64,000 nt of DNA from an uncultured Alistipes sp. (GTDB lineage Bacteria > Bacteroidota > Bacteroidia > Bacteroidales > Rikenellaceae). The notes below the pieces were generated by a model. It was not told where the DNA came from. It saw nothing but the letters and a program-made list of their open reading frames with translations, and did no database searches. Shown piece by piece: positions 51,717 to 60,611 of the stretch (position 1 is the first letter of the stretch; each line of letters starts with the position of its first letter). Both the position numbers and the translations under genes were made by a program. The stretch covers positions 1 through 64,000 of the forward strand of contig URRP01000001.1 in the NCBI GenBank assembly GCA_900550375.1, written 5' to 3'.

Positions 51717-52718
51717 CTACCGGGCGACCGGCAGCGAATCGCTTACCGAAATCGTCGCTCCTTTCATTTTCACCTTTTCGCCCTTGTCCTTGCGGCCGAA
51801 GAGCGAGAAATGGACATAGCGTTTGGGATGCGTCTGCAAGTCCTCCAGCAACGACGCCAGATTGGCACTCGCCGTCTCCAGCGACTCGTAGAGCCGCGGA
51901 TCGTTCATCAGCTTGCCCATCGTACCTTTCCCGTCGTTGATGCGGGCCACGGTTTCGTTCAGTTCGCCGAGCGTCGTGCGCAGACCGAGCGACAGCGAGT
52001 CAATGTCGGCCTCGGTCAGCTGCTGCGAGAAACGATCCAGATTGGCGATCATCGACGAGAATCGTTCGGAATTCTCGCCCAGTGCCGCCGAAAACTTGCC
52101 GATGTTGTCGAGCGCCGTCTTCAGGCTGCCCTTCTCGGCCGCCAGCACGGCGTCCATATTTCCCGAAATCGAATTCAAATGCGTCAACGTCCCGTCGATA
52201 TTCTCCTTATTGTCCTTCAGCAGGGTATTGACGCTTTCGAGCGTGACGGAGAGGTTATCCATCACCCGCGTCAGCCGCTCCTTCACGTCGGCCAGCTCCG
52301 TTCCGGCCGCCGCAAGCATGTCGCGCGTCTCGGCGGCTCGGAGCGTGTCGCCCTTCGACAACAGCTGCTCGCTGTCGCCCATCTCGATGGCGATCGCCTT
52401 GCCGCCCATAAGCCCGTCGCTGTAAATTCGCGCCTCGGAGTCGCTCGGAATGCGGAACGTCCGCCGCACGGTCAACTGCAACACCACGCTGCGGCTCACC
52501 GAAGGGTTGAAGCCGATGCCGGTAACCGTACCCACCTTCACGCCTTGAATGGTCACGGGGGTAGCCGTCTGAATCCCGTTGATCTCGGGATAAGCCACAT
52601 AATAGGGAATGTTGCGGCTGAAAATATCGATGCCGCTCAGAAAGCGGATGCCGCCCCACAGACAGCCCATCATGACAACGGCGAAAACGCCTATCTTTAC
52701 TTCTCGTCTCATAGTCAT
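51717..52718 (-). CDS. MlaD/MCE family lipid-transport protein
   Basis: A 333-residue protein with an N-terminal membrane anchor (VKIGVFAVVMMGCLWGGIRF), one MCE domain (residues ~38-115: ATPVTIQGVKVGTVTGI, GLMGGKAIAIEMG), and a long helical tail. Periplasmic MCE rings carry phospholipids between membranes for an Mla-type ABC transporter. The permease and ATPase genes are not adjacent. It starts 3 bases after the amidase gene's stop. Confidence 0.9.
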   Translation of the reverse strand: MTMRREVKIGVFAVVMMGCLWGGIRFLSGIDIFSRNIPYYVAYPEINGIQTATPVTIQGVKVGTVTGIGFNPSVSRSVVLQLTVRRTFRIPSDSEARIYSDGLMGGKAIAIEMGDSEQLLSKGDTLRAAETRDMLAAAGTELADVKERLTRVMDNLSVTLESVNTLLKDNKENIDGTLTHLNSISGNMDAVLAAEKGSLKTALDNIGKFSAALGENSERFSSMIANLDRFSQQLTEADIDSLSLGLRTTLGELNETVARINDGKGTMGKLMNDPRLYESLETASANLASLLEDLQTHPKRYVHFSLFGRKDKGEKVKMKGATISVSDSLPVAR

Positions 52719-52721
52719 TGT

Positions 52722-53894
52722 TTATTGTACGATCGAATCGCCTTCGTAACGCACGACGTATGCGTCGCCGAAACTCTTTTTCACCTGCGGCAGCGCACGT
52801 TTGGCCTCCGCCTGCGTCTTGTAACGGCCCACACAATACTTATAACGGTAGCGGCCTGCGGAACGCAGTTCAATCACTTTATTTTTGTAGCTCTTGAATT
52901 GCCAATCGTTGGATTTCAGACGCTTGGTGCTCGCCAAAACCTGAATCGTATAGCCGCCAGAGGATTTCTTCGCCGCAGCGGATTTCGCCGGTTGCGGAGC
53001 CGCTTCGACGACGGGCGCAGGTTCCGGCTGCACGGGATCGGACACGACCGCTTCGGAAGCCGATTCGAGCGGACGCTGCGTCGCCGCGTCGTCGCACTCT
53101 TCGATAAGCAGCGTCCCCCGAACGAAATCCACATAGTCCTTCACCGCGTTGAACAACGAACGGGCGATCTCGTTCTGCCCCTTCTCCGAACACATATAGC
53201 GCAGCTCCTCGGGATTGGACATAAAGCCGATCTCGGTCAGCACGCCCGGCATATTGGTCGCGTACAACACCTTGAGCAGCTGGGGTTTGGTTTTACGCAC
53301 CGATCGCCCCGACCGTTTGTAGCTCTTCTCCAGCATCCGCGCCATCGCCTCGCTGTATTCGCCGTAGGTGAAACGCAGGTTGGAGATATAAGCCCGTACG
53401 ATGGCCGCCGTGCGCTGGTCGCTCATATCGATGAACTCCTCCTTGTTATTGGCGAAAAGCACCTCGTCGTTGATACGCTGTTCGAGCGGACTTTCACCCA
53501 TAATCAACGTCTCGACACCCCGCGCCGCCGTAGTAGGCGCTGCATTGGTATGGATCGAAAAGAACAGATCGCCCTCGGCCTTGTTAGCGATGTCGGCGCG
53601 CGCCTGCAAATCCTTGGTCAGCGACTCGGAAAACTGCTTGTCGCTCTTGCGGGTGTAGACCACCTTCACCTCGGGCAGCTCCCGTTCGATGAGCGCTCCC
53701 AGTTTGAGCGCGACCTTCAGGTTGAGATCCTTCTCGTAGATTCCGCGATAGTGCGCACCGGGGAACTTCGGGCCGCCGTGGCCGGCGTCGATAACGATCA
53801 CCCGCACACCGCGCGCAATATTTTCCGCTACGGCTCCGTTCGCACAGAGTGCGAACCCAACGCAAAGCGATATGATAAAAACCAGACGCCGCAT
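52722..53894 (-). CDS. N-acetylmuramoyl-L-alanine amidase with SPOR domain
   Basis: A 390-residue secreted amidase_3 enzyme: signal peptide (residues ~1-22), catalytic zinc motifs VIDAGHGG (His) and SIHTNAA with E in LTEIGFMSN. A Pro/Ala linker follows, then a C-terminal SPOR domain (GGYTIQVLASTKRL...YKYCVGRYKTQAEAKRALPQV) that targets denuded glycan at division sites. It cleaves the amide between MurNAc and the stem peptide. It is the first gene of the operon leading to murF-alr and is divergent from lptD. Confidence 0.94.
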   Translation of the reverse strand: MRRLVFIISLCVGFALCANGAVAENIARGVRVIVIDAGHGGPKFPGAHYRGIYEKDLNLKVALKLGALIERELPEVKVVYTRKSDKQFSESLTKDLQARADIANKAEGDLFFSIHTNAAPTTAARGVETLIMGESPLEQRINDEVLFANNKEEFIDMSDQRTAAIVRAYISNLRFTYGEYSEAMARMLEKSYKRSGRSVRKTKPQLLKVLYATNMPGVLTEIGFMSNPEELRYMCSEKGQNEIARSLFNAVKDYVDFVRGTLLIEECDDAATQRPLESASEAVVSDPVQPEPAPVVEAAPQPAKSAAAKKSSGGYTIQVLASTKRLKSNDWQFKSYKNKVIELRSAGRYRYKYCVGRYKTQAEAKRALPQVKKSFGDAYVVRYEGDSIVQ

Positions 53895-53937
53895 GGCAAA
53901 ATGGGGATTAACTATGGTGTTTCTCTAATTTTTTACC

Positions 53938-53945
53938 TATCTTTG
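53938..53945 (+). promoter_or_regulatory. -7 box of lptD
   Basis: TATCTTTG preceded by ACC, giving a leader of about 67 nt before the lptD ATG. Confidence 0.55.
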
Positions 53946-54018
53946 TCGGATGCAAAATCGGCCTCAGACAAATACAGAGGGCTGATTTCGGCGGTTTTGC
54001 CGACTTGTCGGCAAAGGT

Positions 54019-56841
54019 ATGAATTTTTTTGGAATTTTGAAGCGATTTTCTCTAAAATATCTCGTTGCGGCACTCGTCGTCGTTCTCTTCACGGAGATGG
54101 TTTTCGGCTTTGCGCCTCACGCTGCGGTGCAGCGTCCCGAAGCCACGGCCGTCCAGCCCGCCGACAGCGATTCGACCGACAGCGAGCGGAAGGTGCAGCG
54201 CCTCTCGCGGCGCGAACGCCGCCGTATGCAGCAAGCCCGCTCGGCGCAGGATTCGCTTGCAGTCTCCGATTCGCTCGCGCTGCAAATGGATTCGCTCCTG
54301 CGGCCCGATTCGCTGCGGGTGCAGTCCGACTCGCTGCAACGCGACACGACGCGCCGCAGAAAGGAGGGCGACGGGGCCTTCCTCGAAGATATCATGAACG
54401 GCAAGAACACCGACTCGCTGGTCTACGACATCCGCAACAAGATGGTTTACATCTACAACGAGGGCGACATCAACTATCAAGACATGAACCTCAAGGCCGA
54501 CTTCATGCGCGTCAATATGGACACCAAGGAGATCTACGCCTACGGAAAGCCCGATACGCTGGAGGGACAGCCCACGGTCACCCGTCCCGAATTCACCGAA
54601 GGTTCGGCGTCGCCCTACAAGATGGACACCATCACCTATAACTTCAAGTCAGGCAAAGCCAAGATCAAGGGCGTGGCGACGCAGGAGGGCGACGGCTGGC
54701 TCATCGGCGGCAGCGTGAAGAAGATGCCAGACAACAACATCAATATTCAAGGCGGCAAATACACCACCTGCGACCATACCGACCACCCCCACTTCTATCT
54801 GGCCATGACCAAGGCGAAGGTCATTCCGGGCAAGAAGGTCGTTACAGGTCCCGCCTATCTGGTTATGGAGGATGTGCCGATCTACATACTCGGCATTCCC
54901 GAAGGCTTTTTCCCCATCAGCTCGGGACCCAAATCGGGATTTCTGATGCCGACCTACGGCGAAGACGGCCAGCGGGGATTCTTCTTCCGCGATTTCGGCT
55001 ACTATTTCACGCTCGGCCAGCACATGGACCTCGCCCTCACGGCGGGTATCTATACGCTCGGATCGTGGGAGGGGTCGGCCGCATCGCGCTATATCAAGCG
55101 CTACAAGTACACGGGCAACCTCAACGCCCAGTATTCGAGCATCCGCACCGGCGAGAAGGGCGAACCCGACTTCCTCAAACAAAACACCTTCCGTCTGCAA
55201 TGGACCCACTCGCAGGACCCGAAGGCCAATCCCGGTTCGACGTTCGCCGCCTCGGTGAATTTCGCCACGAGCGGTTACACCAAATACGCGGCCACGAATC
55301 TCAACGACATTCTCCAGACGCAGACCAACTCGACGATCTCCTATTCGAAAAACTGGGCGGGAACCCCCTTCTCGCTCTCGATGAATATGGCCGTGTCGCA
55401 GAACTCGCAGAACTCCACGATCTCGATGACGCTGCCCAACGTCGTCTTCAACGTCTCGCGCTTTTACCCCTTTAAACGGCGGGAGGCGCAAGGCAAGGCA
55501 CGGTGGTACGAGAAGATCTCGATGCAGTATACGGGCAAGATGACCAATACGGTCTCCACCACCGAGTCGGAGGTCTTCACCAAGGAGACGCTCAAGAATA
55601 TGCGCAACGGTATCGAACACTCGGTACCGGTCACGGCATCGTTCAATCTCTTCAACTACATCAACGTCTCGCCGTCGTTCAACTATACCGAGAAGTGGTA
55701 TTTCAAGAAACAGGACCGCGAATGGAGTCCCGTGACCAACGAAGTACGGTATCTCGAACCCGAATACGGATTCTACCGTCTCTACAATTACAACACTTCG
55801 GTGAGTGCTTCGACAACGGTCTACGGGATGTATCAGTTCAAGAAAAAGAGCAGTAAGATACAGGCCATCCGTCACACGCTGACCCCGTCGTTCGGTTTTT
55901 CATACGCTCCCGATTTTTCGAAACAGAAATACGGTTATTACCAAACCGTTCAGACCGACTCCACCGGCAAGTTTCAGGTCTACTCGCCCTTCTCCGACAA
56001 TGCCTACGGCGTTCCCAGTTCGGGGCGCAGCATGTCGATGAACTTCTCGCTGTCGCAGACGCTCGAAATGAAGGTGCTCTCCAAGCGCGACACCTCAGGC
56101 ATCAAGAAGATCAAGCTGATCGACAACCTCTCGATCAGCGCGTCGTACAACTTTCTGGCCGATTCGATGAAGCTCTCGACCATCCCCATACAATTCCGTA
56201 CGACGGTCTTCGGCACGAACTTCGGCATCCAGCTCAACGCCACGCTCGACCCCTACAAGGTGACGCCGCAGGGCCGGCGTATCGACAAACTCTTCTTCCC
56301 GGGCCGTATCGTCTCGACCGGCTGGTCGTTCGGCTACACCTTCAAGTCGCGGCAGGACAACTCCACGCCCGCGATCAACGATATCAACAGCGTCCCGCCC
56401 GAGTACGCCAACCCCTTTTACGACCCCTACGGCATCCTCGATCCCGTGCTGCGTAGGCAGTATATGGCGCAGTCGTATTACGACTTTTCGCTGCCGTGGA
56501 ATCTCGGCTTCAACTACACGGTCTCCTACGCGATCAATTACGTCAACAACGGCACGACGGGCTACCGCAAGAATATCACGCAGAACGTCGGCTTCAACGG
56601 CAGCATCAACCTCACACCCAAGATGGGCGTCACGTTCCAAGGCGGCTACGACATCAAGGAGAAAAAGCTGACCACCTCGTCGGTAAGCATCTCGCGCGAC
56701 CTGCACTGCTGGCAAATGTCCTTCTCGTGGATTCCGTTCGGCTCGCACCGCAGCTGGAGTTTCAACATCGGCGTCAAAGCCGCTTCGCTGGCCGACCTCA
56801 AATACGACAAGAGCCAGTCGATGTACGACAATATGTATTGA
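54019..56841 (+). CDS. lptD: LPS-assembly protein LptD-like outer membrane protein
   Basis: A 940-residue outer-membrane protein with a signal or anchor (residues ~12-33). A Ser/Asp-rich linker follows, then an OstA/LptA-like jellyroll (~130-300: VYDIRNKMVYIYNEGDINYQ, KSGKAKIKGVATQEGDGWLIGG) and a long C-terminal beta-barrel rich in alternating aromatic strands. It inserts LPS or LOS into the outer leaflet. The divergent arrangement with an amidase gene is common in the phylum. It matches the Bacteroidota 'putative LptD' class, which differs from the proteobacterial one. Confidence 0.9.
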   Translation: MNFFGILKRFSLKYLVAALVVVLFTEMVFGFAPHAAVQRPEATAVQPADSDSTDSERKVQRLSRRERRRMQQARSAQDSLAVSDSLALQMDSLLRPDSLRVQSDSLQRDTTRRRKEGDGAFLEDIMNGKNTDSLVYDIRNKMVYIYNEGDINYQDMNLKADFMRVNMDTKEIYAYGKPDTLEGQPTVTRPEFTEGSASPYKMDTITYNFKSGKAKIKGVATQEGDGWLIGGSVKKMPDNNINIQGGKYTTCDHTDHPHFYLAMTKAKVIPGKKVVTGPAYLVMEDVPIYILGIPEGFFPISSGPKSGFLMPTYGEDGQRGFFFRDFGYYFTLGQHMDLALTAGIYTLGSWEGSAASRYIKRYKYTGNLNAQYSSIRTGEKGEPDFLKQNTFRLQWTHSQDPKANPGSTFAASVNFATSGYTKYAATNLNDILQTQTNSTISYSKNWAGTPFSLSMNMAVSQNSQNSTISMTLPNVVFNVSRFYPFKRREAQGKARWYEKISMQYTGKMTNTVSTTESEVFTKETLKNMRNGIEHSVPVTASFNLFNYINVSPSFNYTEKWYFKKQDREWSPVTNEVRYLEPEYGFYRLYNYNTSVSASTTVYGMYQFKKKSSKIQAIRHTLTPSFGFSYAPDFSKQKYGYYQTVQTDSTGKFQVYSPFSDNAYGVPSSGRSMSMNFSLSQTLEMKVLSKRDTSGIKKIKLIDNLSISASYNFLADSMKLSTIPIQFRTTVFGTNFGIQLNATLDPYKVTPQGRRIDKLFFPGRIVSTGWSFGYTFKSRQDNSTPAINDINSVPPEYANPFYDPYGILDPVLRRQYMAQSYYDFSLPWNLGFNYTVSYAINYVNNGTTGYRKNITQNVGFNGSINLTPKMGVTFQGGYDIKEKKLTTSSVSISRDLHCWQMSFSWIPFGSHRSWSFNIGVKAASLADLKYDKSQSMYDNMY

Positions 56842-56944
56842 CGGACGGAGCGGCGCCGAAACGCGGCGCCCGTGATGGACATACGCAGAATCCATCGGGC
56901 AGGGAATCCCGACCCGATTTTCGAAATATCACCCCATACGGATC

Positions 56945-57841
56945 ATGCAAAAGACCCTCCTGCTTCTATTATCCTTGGCCATCGGCGCCGGCACAGGCTC
57001 CGCTCAGGAGAAACCCTGCCGTGCCGCCTACAATTGGGAGGCGGCCGTCACCTTTTCGGAAGAGATCGACGAACCGCTGCGCATCGAGCTGGAAGGTACT
57101 TCTCGTTATTACGATCCGCTCGAAAACGCCTATCTGCCCGCCGACCGGTTCGTCGAGAAGTACGGAACCGCCACACGCGACTCGATCGACGAACGCTGCG
57201 CAGCCATCGAACGGCTTTATACGGAGGAGGACGGGGACGAAACCGAAAAGGCGGAGAGGAAGGAAGAAGACGAGACCGAATTTCCCTGTTCCCGTATGCT
57301 GAACCGAGATTCTCTGACACTCGCCGAAGCGGGCTTCAAATACCAGAAACGTACAAATCAATGGACACGGATCGAGCGGGGCTCCGGCGGCTTCACGCTC
57401 CTTATGATCGACGCCCTGTTCGGTCTCGAACCGACCGACCGGCCTCTGACGGACGCCTATTCGATCGTCATCGAAAACGGACGCGAAGGGACGTCCTCCC
57501 TCACGCTCAGCTTCTACGACAAGATCTTCTACGATCGTCTGGCGGAGTTCGCCGAACGCGAAGGGCGCAATCTCACGAAAACGGACGAAGACAACCGTTC
57601 GTTTCTGCGATACGACTACGGCGGGTTCCGTTTCACGCTGGGCAGGACGCGCCGCAGCGTCACGTTCCACAGCAAGGAGTCCGGCCACCGTGTCGCGGTA
57701 GCGGACGAATTCTACGACTCCTTTGTTTACCGGATCGACACGGGAATCGAGCCTTGCTCGAAATACCTCGAAAGGCAGGCCCGGAGAAAGGCGAGAAGGG
57801 AGTGCCGGCGCATGGAAAATGCCCTCTACGAAGGGCGATAG
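56945..57841 (+). CDS. Secreted protein of unknown function
   Basis: A 298-residue protein with a signal peptide (LLLLLSLAIGAGTGSAQ). The body is charged, with an acidic/lysine-rich insert at ~95-113. The later half contains strand-like stretches such as GGFRFTLGRTRRSVTFHS, and it ends in a very basic tail (RQARRKARRECRR). I do not recognise a family. It follows lptD by about 100 bases and may share its transcript. Confidence 0.65.
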   Translation: MQKTLLLLLSLAIGAGTGSAQEKPCRAAYNWEAAVTFSEEIDEPLRIELEGTSRYYDPLENAYLPADRFVEKYGTATRDSIDERCAAIERLYTEEDGDETEKAERKEEDETEFPCSRMLNRDSLTLAEAGFKYQKRTNQWTRIERGSGGFTLLMIDALFGLEPTDRPLTDAYSIVIENGREGTSSLTLSFYDKIFYDRLAEFAEREGRNLTKTDEDNRSFLRYDYGGFRFTLGRTRRSVTFHSKESGHRVAVADEFYDSFVYRIDTGIEPCSKYLERQARRKARRECRRMENALYEGR

Positions 57842-57938
57842 AGAGGCCGCAGTACGATCCTCCGCCGTTCTGAAGCGGCAGCTTGCCACTCCGAAGATAC
57901 GAGCCGCGCCGAAAGCCGAATGAGACCGCAGCACTAAA

Positions 57939-57950
57939 GAGAAGCTTCTC
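57939..57950 (-). other. Perfect 12-bp palindrome behind the tRNA gene
   Basis: GAGAAGCTTCTC just past the tRNA 3' end; a possible processing or termination signal. Confidence 0.35.
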
Positions 57951-57953
57951 GAG

Positions 57954-58024
57954 TTGAGCTACCCGGATTCGAACCAGGAAAAACAGGACCAGAATCTGTT
58001 GTGTTACCATTACACCATAGCTCA
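57954..58024 (-). tRNA. tRNA-Gln (anticodon CTG)
   Basis: A 71-nt cloverleaf: acceptor TGAGCTA/TAGCTCA, D arm GTGT-loop-ACAC, anticodon loop TTCTGGT with CTG at 57990-57992, a 4-nt variable loop, and T arm CCTGG-TTCGAAT-CCGGG. CCA is not encoded. The anticodon stem has one A-C mismatch next to the loop (31-39). CTG reads CAG glutamine codons. Confidence 0.93.
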
Positions 58025-58128
58025 ATGTCCCACGGAACTACCCGTTCTACGTGTCCGCCCCATCCGTTCCGATCGCCAAAAACCGCAATACGCGCCTCTC
58101 AGAGATCGATCCCTTCGGTTTGGTGATG

Positions 58129-58159
58129 CAAAAGTAGCACATAATTTTGCTTTGTGCAA
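58129..58159 (-). promoter_or_regulatory. Promoter of tRNA-Gln
   Basis: On the minus strand TTG (58157-58159), a 20-nt spacer and TACTTTTG (58129-58136), about 105 nt before the mature tRNA 5' end, so a leader would be processed off. Confidence 0.5.
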
Positions 58160-58180
58160 GAAAAATCCGAAAAATTTTTC

Positions 58181-58188
58181 TAATTTTG
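58181..58188 (+). promoter_or_regulatory. -7 box of the nucleoside permease gene
   Basis: TAATTTTG, 67 nt before the ATG at 58256. It is divergent from the tRNA promoter. Confidence 0.5.
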
Positions 58189-58255
58189 TTTTCGCTCATT
58201 TCATCCGCCGACGGGGAGTGACGCACAACGAATCGGATCCACTTAAATCTACGCT

Positions 58256-59524
58256 ATGAATACAAAAATTCGACTGACCCTGATGAACTTCCTCCAGTAC
58301 GCTGTCTGGGGTTCCTATCTCACATCCATGGGTTCGTATCTCGTAACGGTCGGCCTCGCCTCGAAAATCGGCCTTTTCTATGCCATGCAGGGCATCGTAT
58401 CGCTCTTCATGCCCGCCGTCATCGGCATCATCGCCGACCGGTGGATTCCCGCGCAGCGGATGCTGGGCTTCTGCCACGTGCTGGCCGCAGGCTTCATGGG
58501 CATGGCCGGCTGGTATGCGCTGTCGGCCGGCGAAGCGGTCGAGTTCGGGACGCTCTTCACACTCTACTCGCTCAGCGTCGCCTTCTATATGCCGACGATC
58601 GCCCTCTCGAACTCGGTGGCCTACTGCGTGCTCGAACATGCGGGCTACGACACGGTCAAGGCTTTCCCCCCGATCCGCGTCTTCGGTACGGTCGGCTTTA
58701 TCTGTGCCATGCTGCTCTGCGACGGTCTCGGATTCCAGACCACCTATATGCAATTCATACAGTGCGCGGTGCTCGGTATCGTGCTGGGACTCTACTCCTT
58801 CACGCTGCCCCACTGCCCGATCGACAACACGGGCAGCAAGCAGTCGCTCATCGATGCGCTGGGACTGAAGGCTTTCGCGCTGTTCAAACAGAAGAAGATG
58901 GCTCTCTTCTTCATCTTCTCGATGCTGCTGGGCGTTTCGCTCCAGATCACCAACGGATTCGCCAACCCCTTCATCACCAGCTTCAAGGAGATTCCCGAAT
59001 TCGCCGAGACCTTCGGTGCAAACCACGCCAATGCGCTGATTTCGCTCTCACAGGTATCGGAGACGCTCTGTATCCTGCTCATCCCCTTCTTCCTCAAGAA
59101 GTTCGGCATCAAACGCGTGATGCTGATCGCCATGTTCGCATGGGTGCTGCGTTTCGGGCTGTTCGGACTGGGCAACCCGGGCGGCGGCGTATGGATGTTC
59201 ATTCTTTCGATGATCGTTTACGGCGTAGCGTTCGACTTCTTCAACATTTCGGGTTCGCTCTTCGTCAACAACGAGACCGACGAGAAGATCCGTTCCTCGG
59301 CGCAGGGGCTTTTCATGATTATGACCAACGGCGTCGGCGCCACCATCGGAACGCTCGGCGCACAGGCCGTCGTCAACCACTACGTATTTTCGCAATCGTC
59401 CCCCGTCGCACAGACGGCCGGCTGGTCGGCTTCGTGGCTGATCTTCGCCGGGTACGCGCTCGCGGTAGCGATCGTATTCGCGATCGTATTCAAATACAAG
59501 CACAATCCCGAAGCGACCCGATAG
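58256..59524 (+). CDS. Nucleoside:H+ symporter, NupG/XapB-type MFS permease
   Basis: A 422-residue twelve-helix MFS protein. The opening IRLTLMNFLQYAVWGSYLTSMGSYL and the later MPAVIGIIADRWIPAQRML are typical of the NHS nucleoside-permease family, as are GYDTVKAFPPIRVFGTVGFI and DFFNISGSLFVNNETDEKIRSSAQGLFM. It imports nucleosides with protons, a good match to the purine phosphorylase at 16.4 kb, though unlinked. Monocistronic, ended by a strong terminator. Confidence 0.93.
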   Translation: MNTKIRLTLMNFLQYAVWGSYLTSMGSYLVTVGLASKIGLFYAMQGIVSLFMPAVIGIIADRWIPAQRMLGFCHVLAAGFMGMAGWYALSAGEAVEFGTLFTLYSLSVAFYMPTIALSNSVAYCVLEHAGYDTVKAFPPIRVFGTVGFICAMLLCDGLGFQTTYMQFIQCAVLGIVLGLYSFTLPHCPIDNTGSKQSLIDALGLKAFALFKQKKMALFFIFSMLLGVSLQITNGFANPFITSFKEIPEFAETFGANHANALISLSQVSETLCILLIPFFLKKFGIKRVMLIAMFAWVLRFGLFGLGNPGGGVWMFILSMIVYGVAFDFFNISGSLFVNNETDEKIRSSAQGLFMIMTNGVGATIGTLGAQAVVNHYVFSQSSPVAQTAGWSASWLIFAGYALAVAIVFAIVFKYKHNPEATR

Positions 59525-59537
59525 AACGCCTGCCGAA

Positions 59538-59578
59538 AACGAAAAGTCCCGGGATTTCTCCGGGACTTTTCGTTTTTT
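59538..59578. terminator. Bidirectional terminator between the permease gene and oxyR
   Basis: AACGAAAAGTCCCGGG...CCGGGACTTTTCGTT plus T-runs; the two converging genes end on either side. Confidence 0.85.
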
Positions 59579-59579
59579 C

Positions 59580-60500
59580 CTATAACCGAATCGCGAACTT
59601 ACGCAAATGGTCGTCGAGCATCCGTACCGGAATGAGCTTCTTGACAACGTCGGCCACGGCGTTGACCATCCGTTCGCGGATGTAATCCCGTCGGATCAGA
59701 ATCGAAATCTCCCGCACGGCGGGCGGATCGATCTGCTCGACATTGCCCTGCTGCTCGGCGGTCAGGAAGGGCAGATGTAGCTCGGGAATCACCGTATAGC
59801 CGCCGTTGCGGTCCACGATCTTGATGAGCGTATCGATGCTTCCCGCTTCGTAGGTATGGTTGTACACCCCCGTCGAATGGCAGAAATTGAACACCTGATT
59901 ACGGGCGCAATGCCCCTCCTGCAAGACCCACAGATGATCCGGCGGCATATCGCCGGGCTCCAGCACGGCATCCCGATGGGGTTCGTCGGGAGAAAAATAG
60001 GCGACGAACCGCTCGTAATAGAGCGGAATCTCCAGAAAATCGGGATCGTCCAAAGGCGTGGATAGGATGGCCATATCCAACTCTCCCGCGTGCAATTGCA
60101 GAAGCAGCATCTTCGTGCGCATTTCCTCCACAGTGAGCGCCACCGAGGGATATTCCGACCGAAAAGCGCTGATGAATCCGGGAACCAGATAGGGCGCTAC
60201 GGTCGGAATCACGCCCAGCCGGAGTTCGCCTGCGAGCTGCGTCTTCTCCCGATCGAGCTGCTCCGAGATCCGATGCACCTCCTGCAATGCCGTCTCGGCC
60301 TGCCGGATAATGCGTCGTCCCACCTCTGTCGGCTCGACAGGGTGCTTCGTGCGGTCGAAAATCCGCACGCCCAACTCCTCCTCCAGTTTCTGAATCATTG
60401 CGCTCAACGTCGGCTGCGAGACACCGCAGGCTTCAGCCGCCTGCACGAAATGGCGGTACCGATCGAGTGCCACCATGTATTCGAGTTGTTGCAAGGTCAT
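59580..60500 (-). CDS. oxyR: Hydrogen peroxide-sensing regulator OxyR (LysR family)
   Basis: A 306-residue LysR regulator. An N-terminal winged helix (residues 1-60; ACGVSQPTLSAMIQKLEEELG) precedes an effector domain with the redox pair Cys198 and Cys207 in GHCARNQVFNFC, at the positions of E. coli OxyR Cys199/Cys208. Disulfide formation would turn on peroxide-defence genes. It is divergent from the peroxiredoxin gene, its probable target, and has its own box TATATTTG at 60521-60528. Confidence 0.95.
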   Translation of the reverse strand: MTLQQLEYMVALDRYRHFVQAAEACGVSQPTLSAMIQKLEEELGVRIFDRTKHPVEPTEVGRRIIRQAETALQEVHRISEQLDREKTQLAGELRLGVIPTVAPYLVPGFISAFRSEYPSVALTVEEMRTKMLLLQLHAGELDMAILSTPLDDPDFLEIPLYYERFVAYFSPDEPHRDAVLEPGDMPPDHLWVLQEGHCARNQVFNFCHSTGVYNHTYEAGSIDTLIKIVDRNGGYTVIPELHLPFLTAEQQGNVEQIDPPAVREISILIRRDYIRERMVNAVADVVKKLIPVRMLDDHLRKFAIRL

Positions 60501-60504
60501 TGTT

Positions 60505-60541
60505 ATAGATTTTATCGATACAAATATACAAAATATCTGTT
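60505..60541. promoter_or_regulatory. Candidate OxyR operator between oxyR and the peroxiredoxin gene
   Basis: ATAGATTTTATCGAT (60505-60519) matches the OxyR half ATAG-N-T-N3-A-N-CTAT with one mismatch. A weaker second half begins at ~60526 and reaches the -33 of the target promoter. Confidence 0.5.
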
Positions 60542-60571
60542 TGATTGATAAAAATAGAGCCTCTATCTTTG
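60540..60571 (+). promoter_or_regulatory. Promoter of the peroxiredoxin gene
   Basis: TTTG (60540-60543), exactly 20 nt, then TATCTTTG (60564-60571). The inverted repeat ATAGAG-C-CTCTAT (60554-60566) runs into the -7 box. The leader is about 35 nt. Confidence 0.75.
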
Positions 60572-60611
60572 CAATAGAAAATTAGAAACAAACTGTTAAT
60601 AATAAAAAACT

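Noticed and set aside
51810..54641. A 943-codon plus-strand frame over mlaD, the amidase gene and the lptD start
   Set aside because: Antisense to two well-supported genes, then out of frame in lptD; low-complexity translation.
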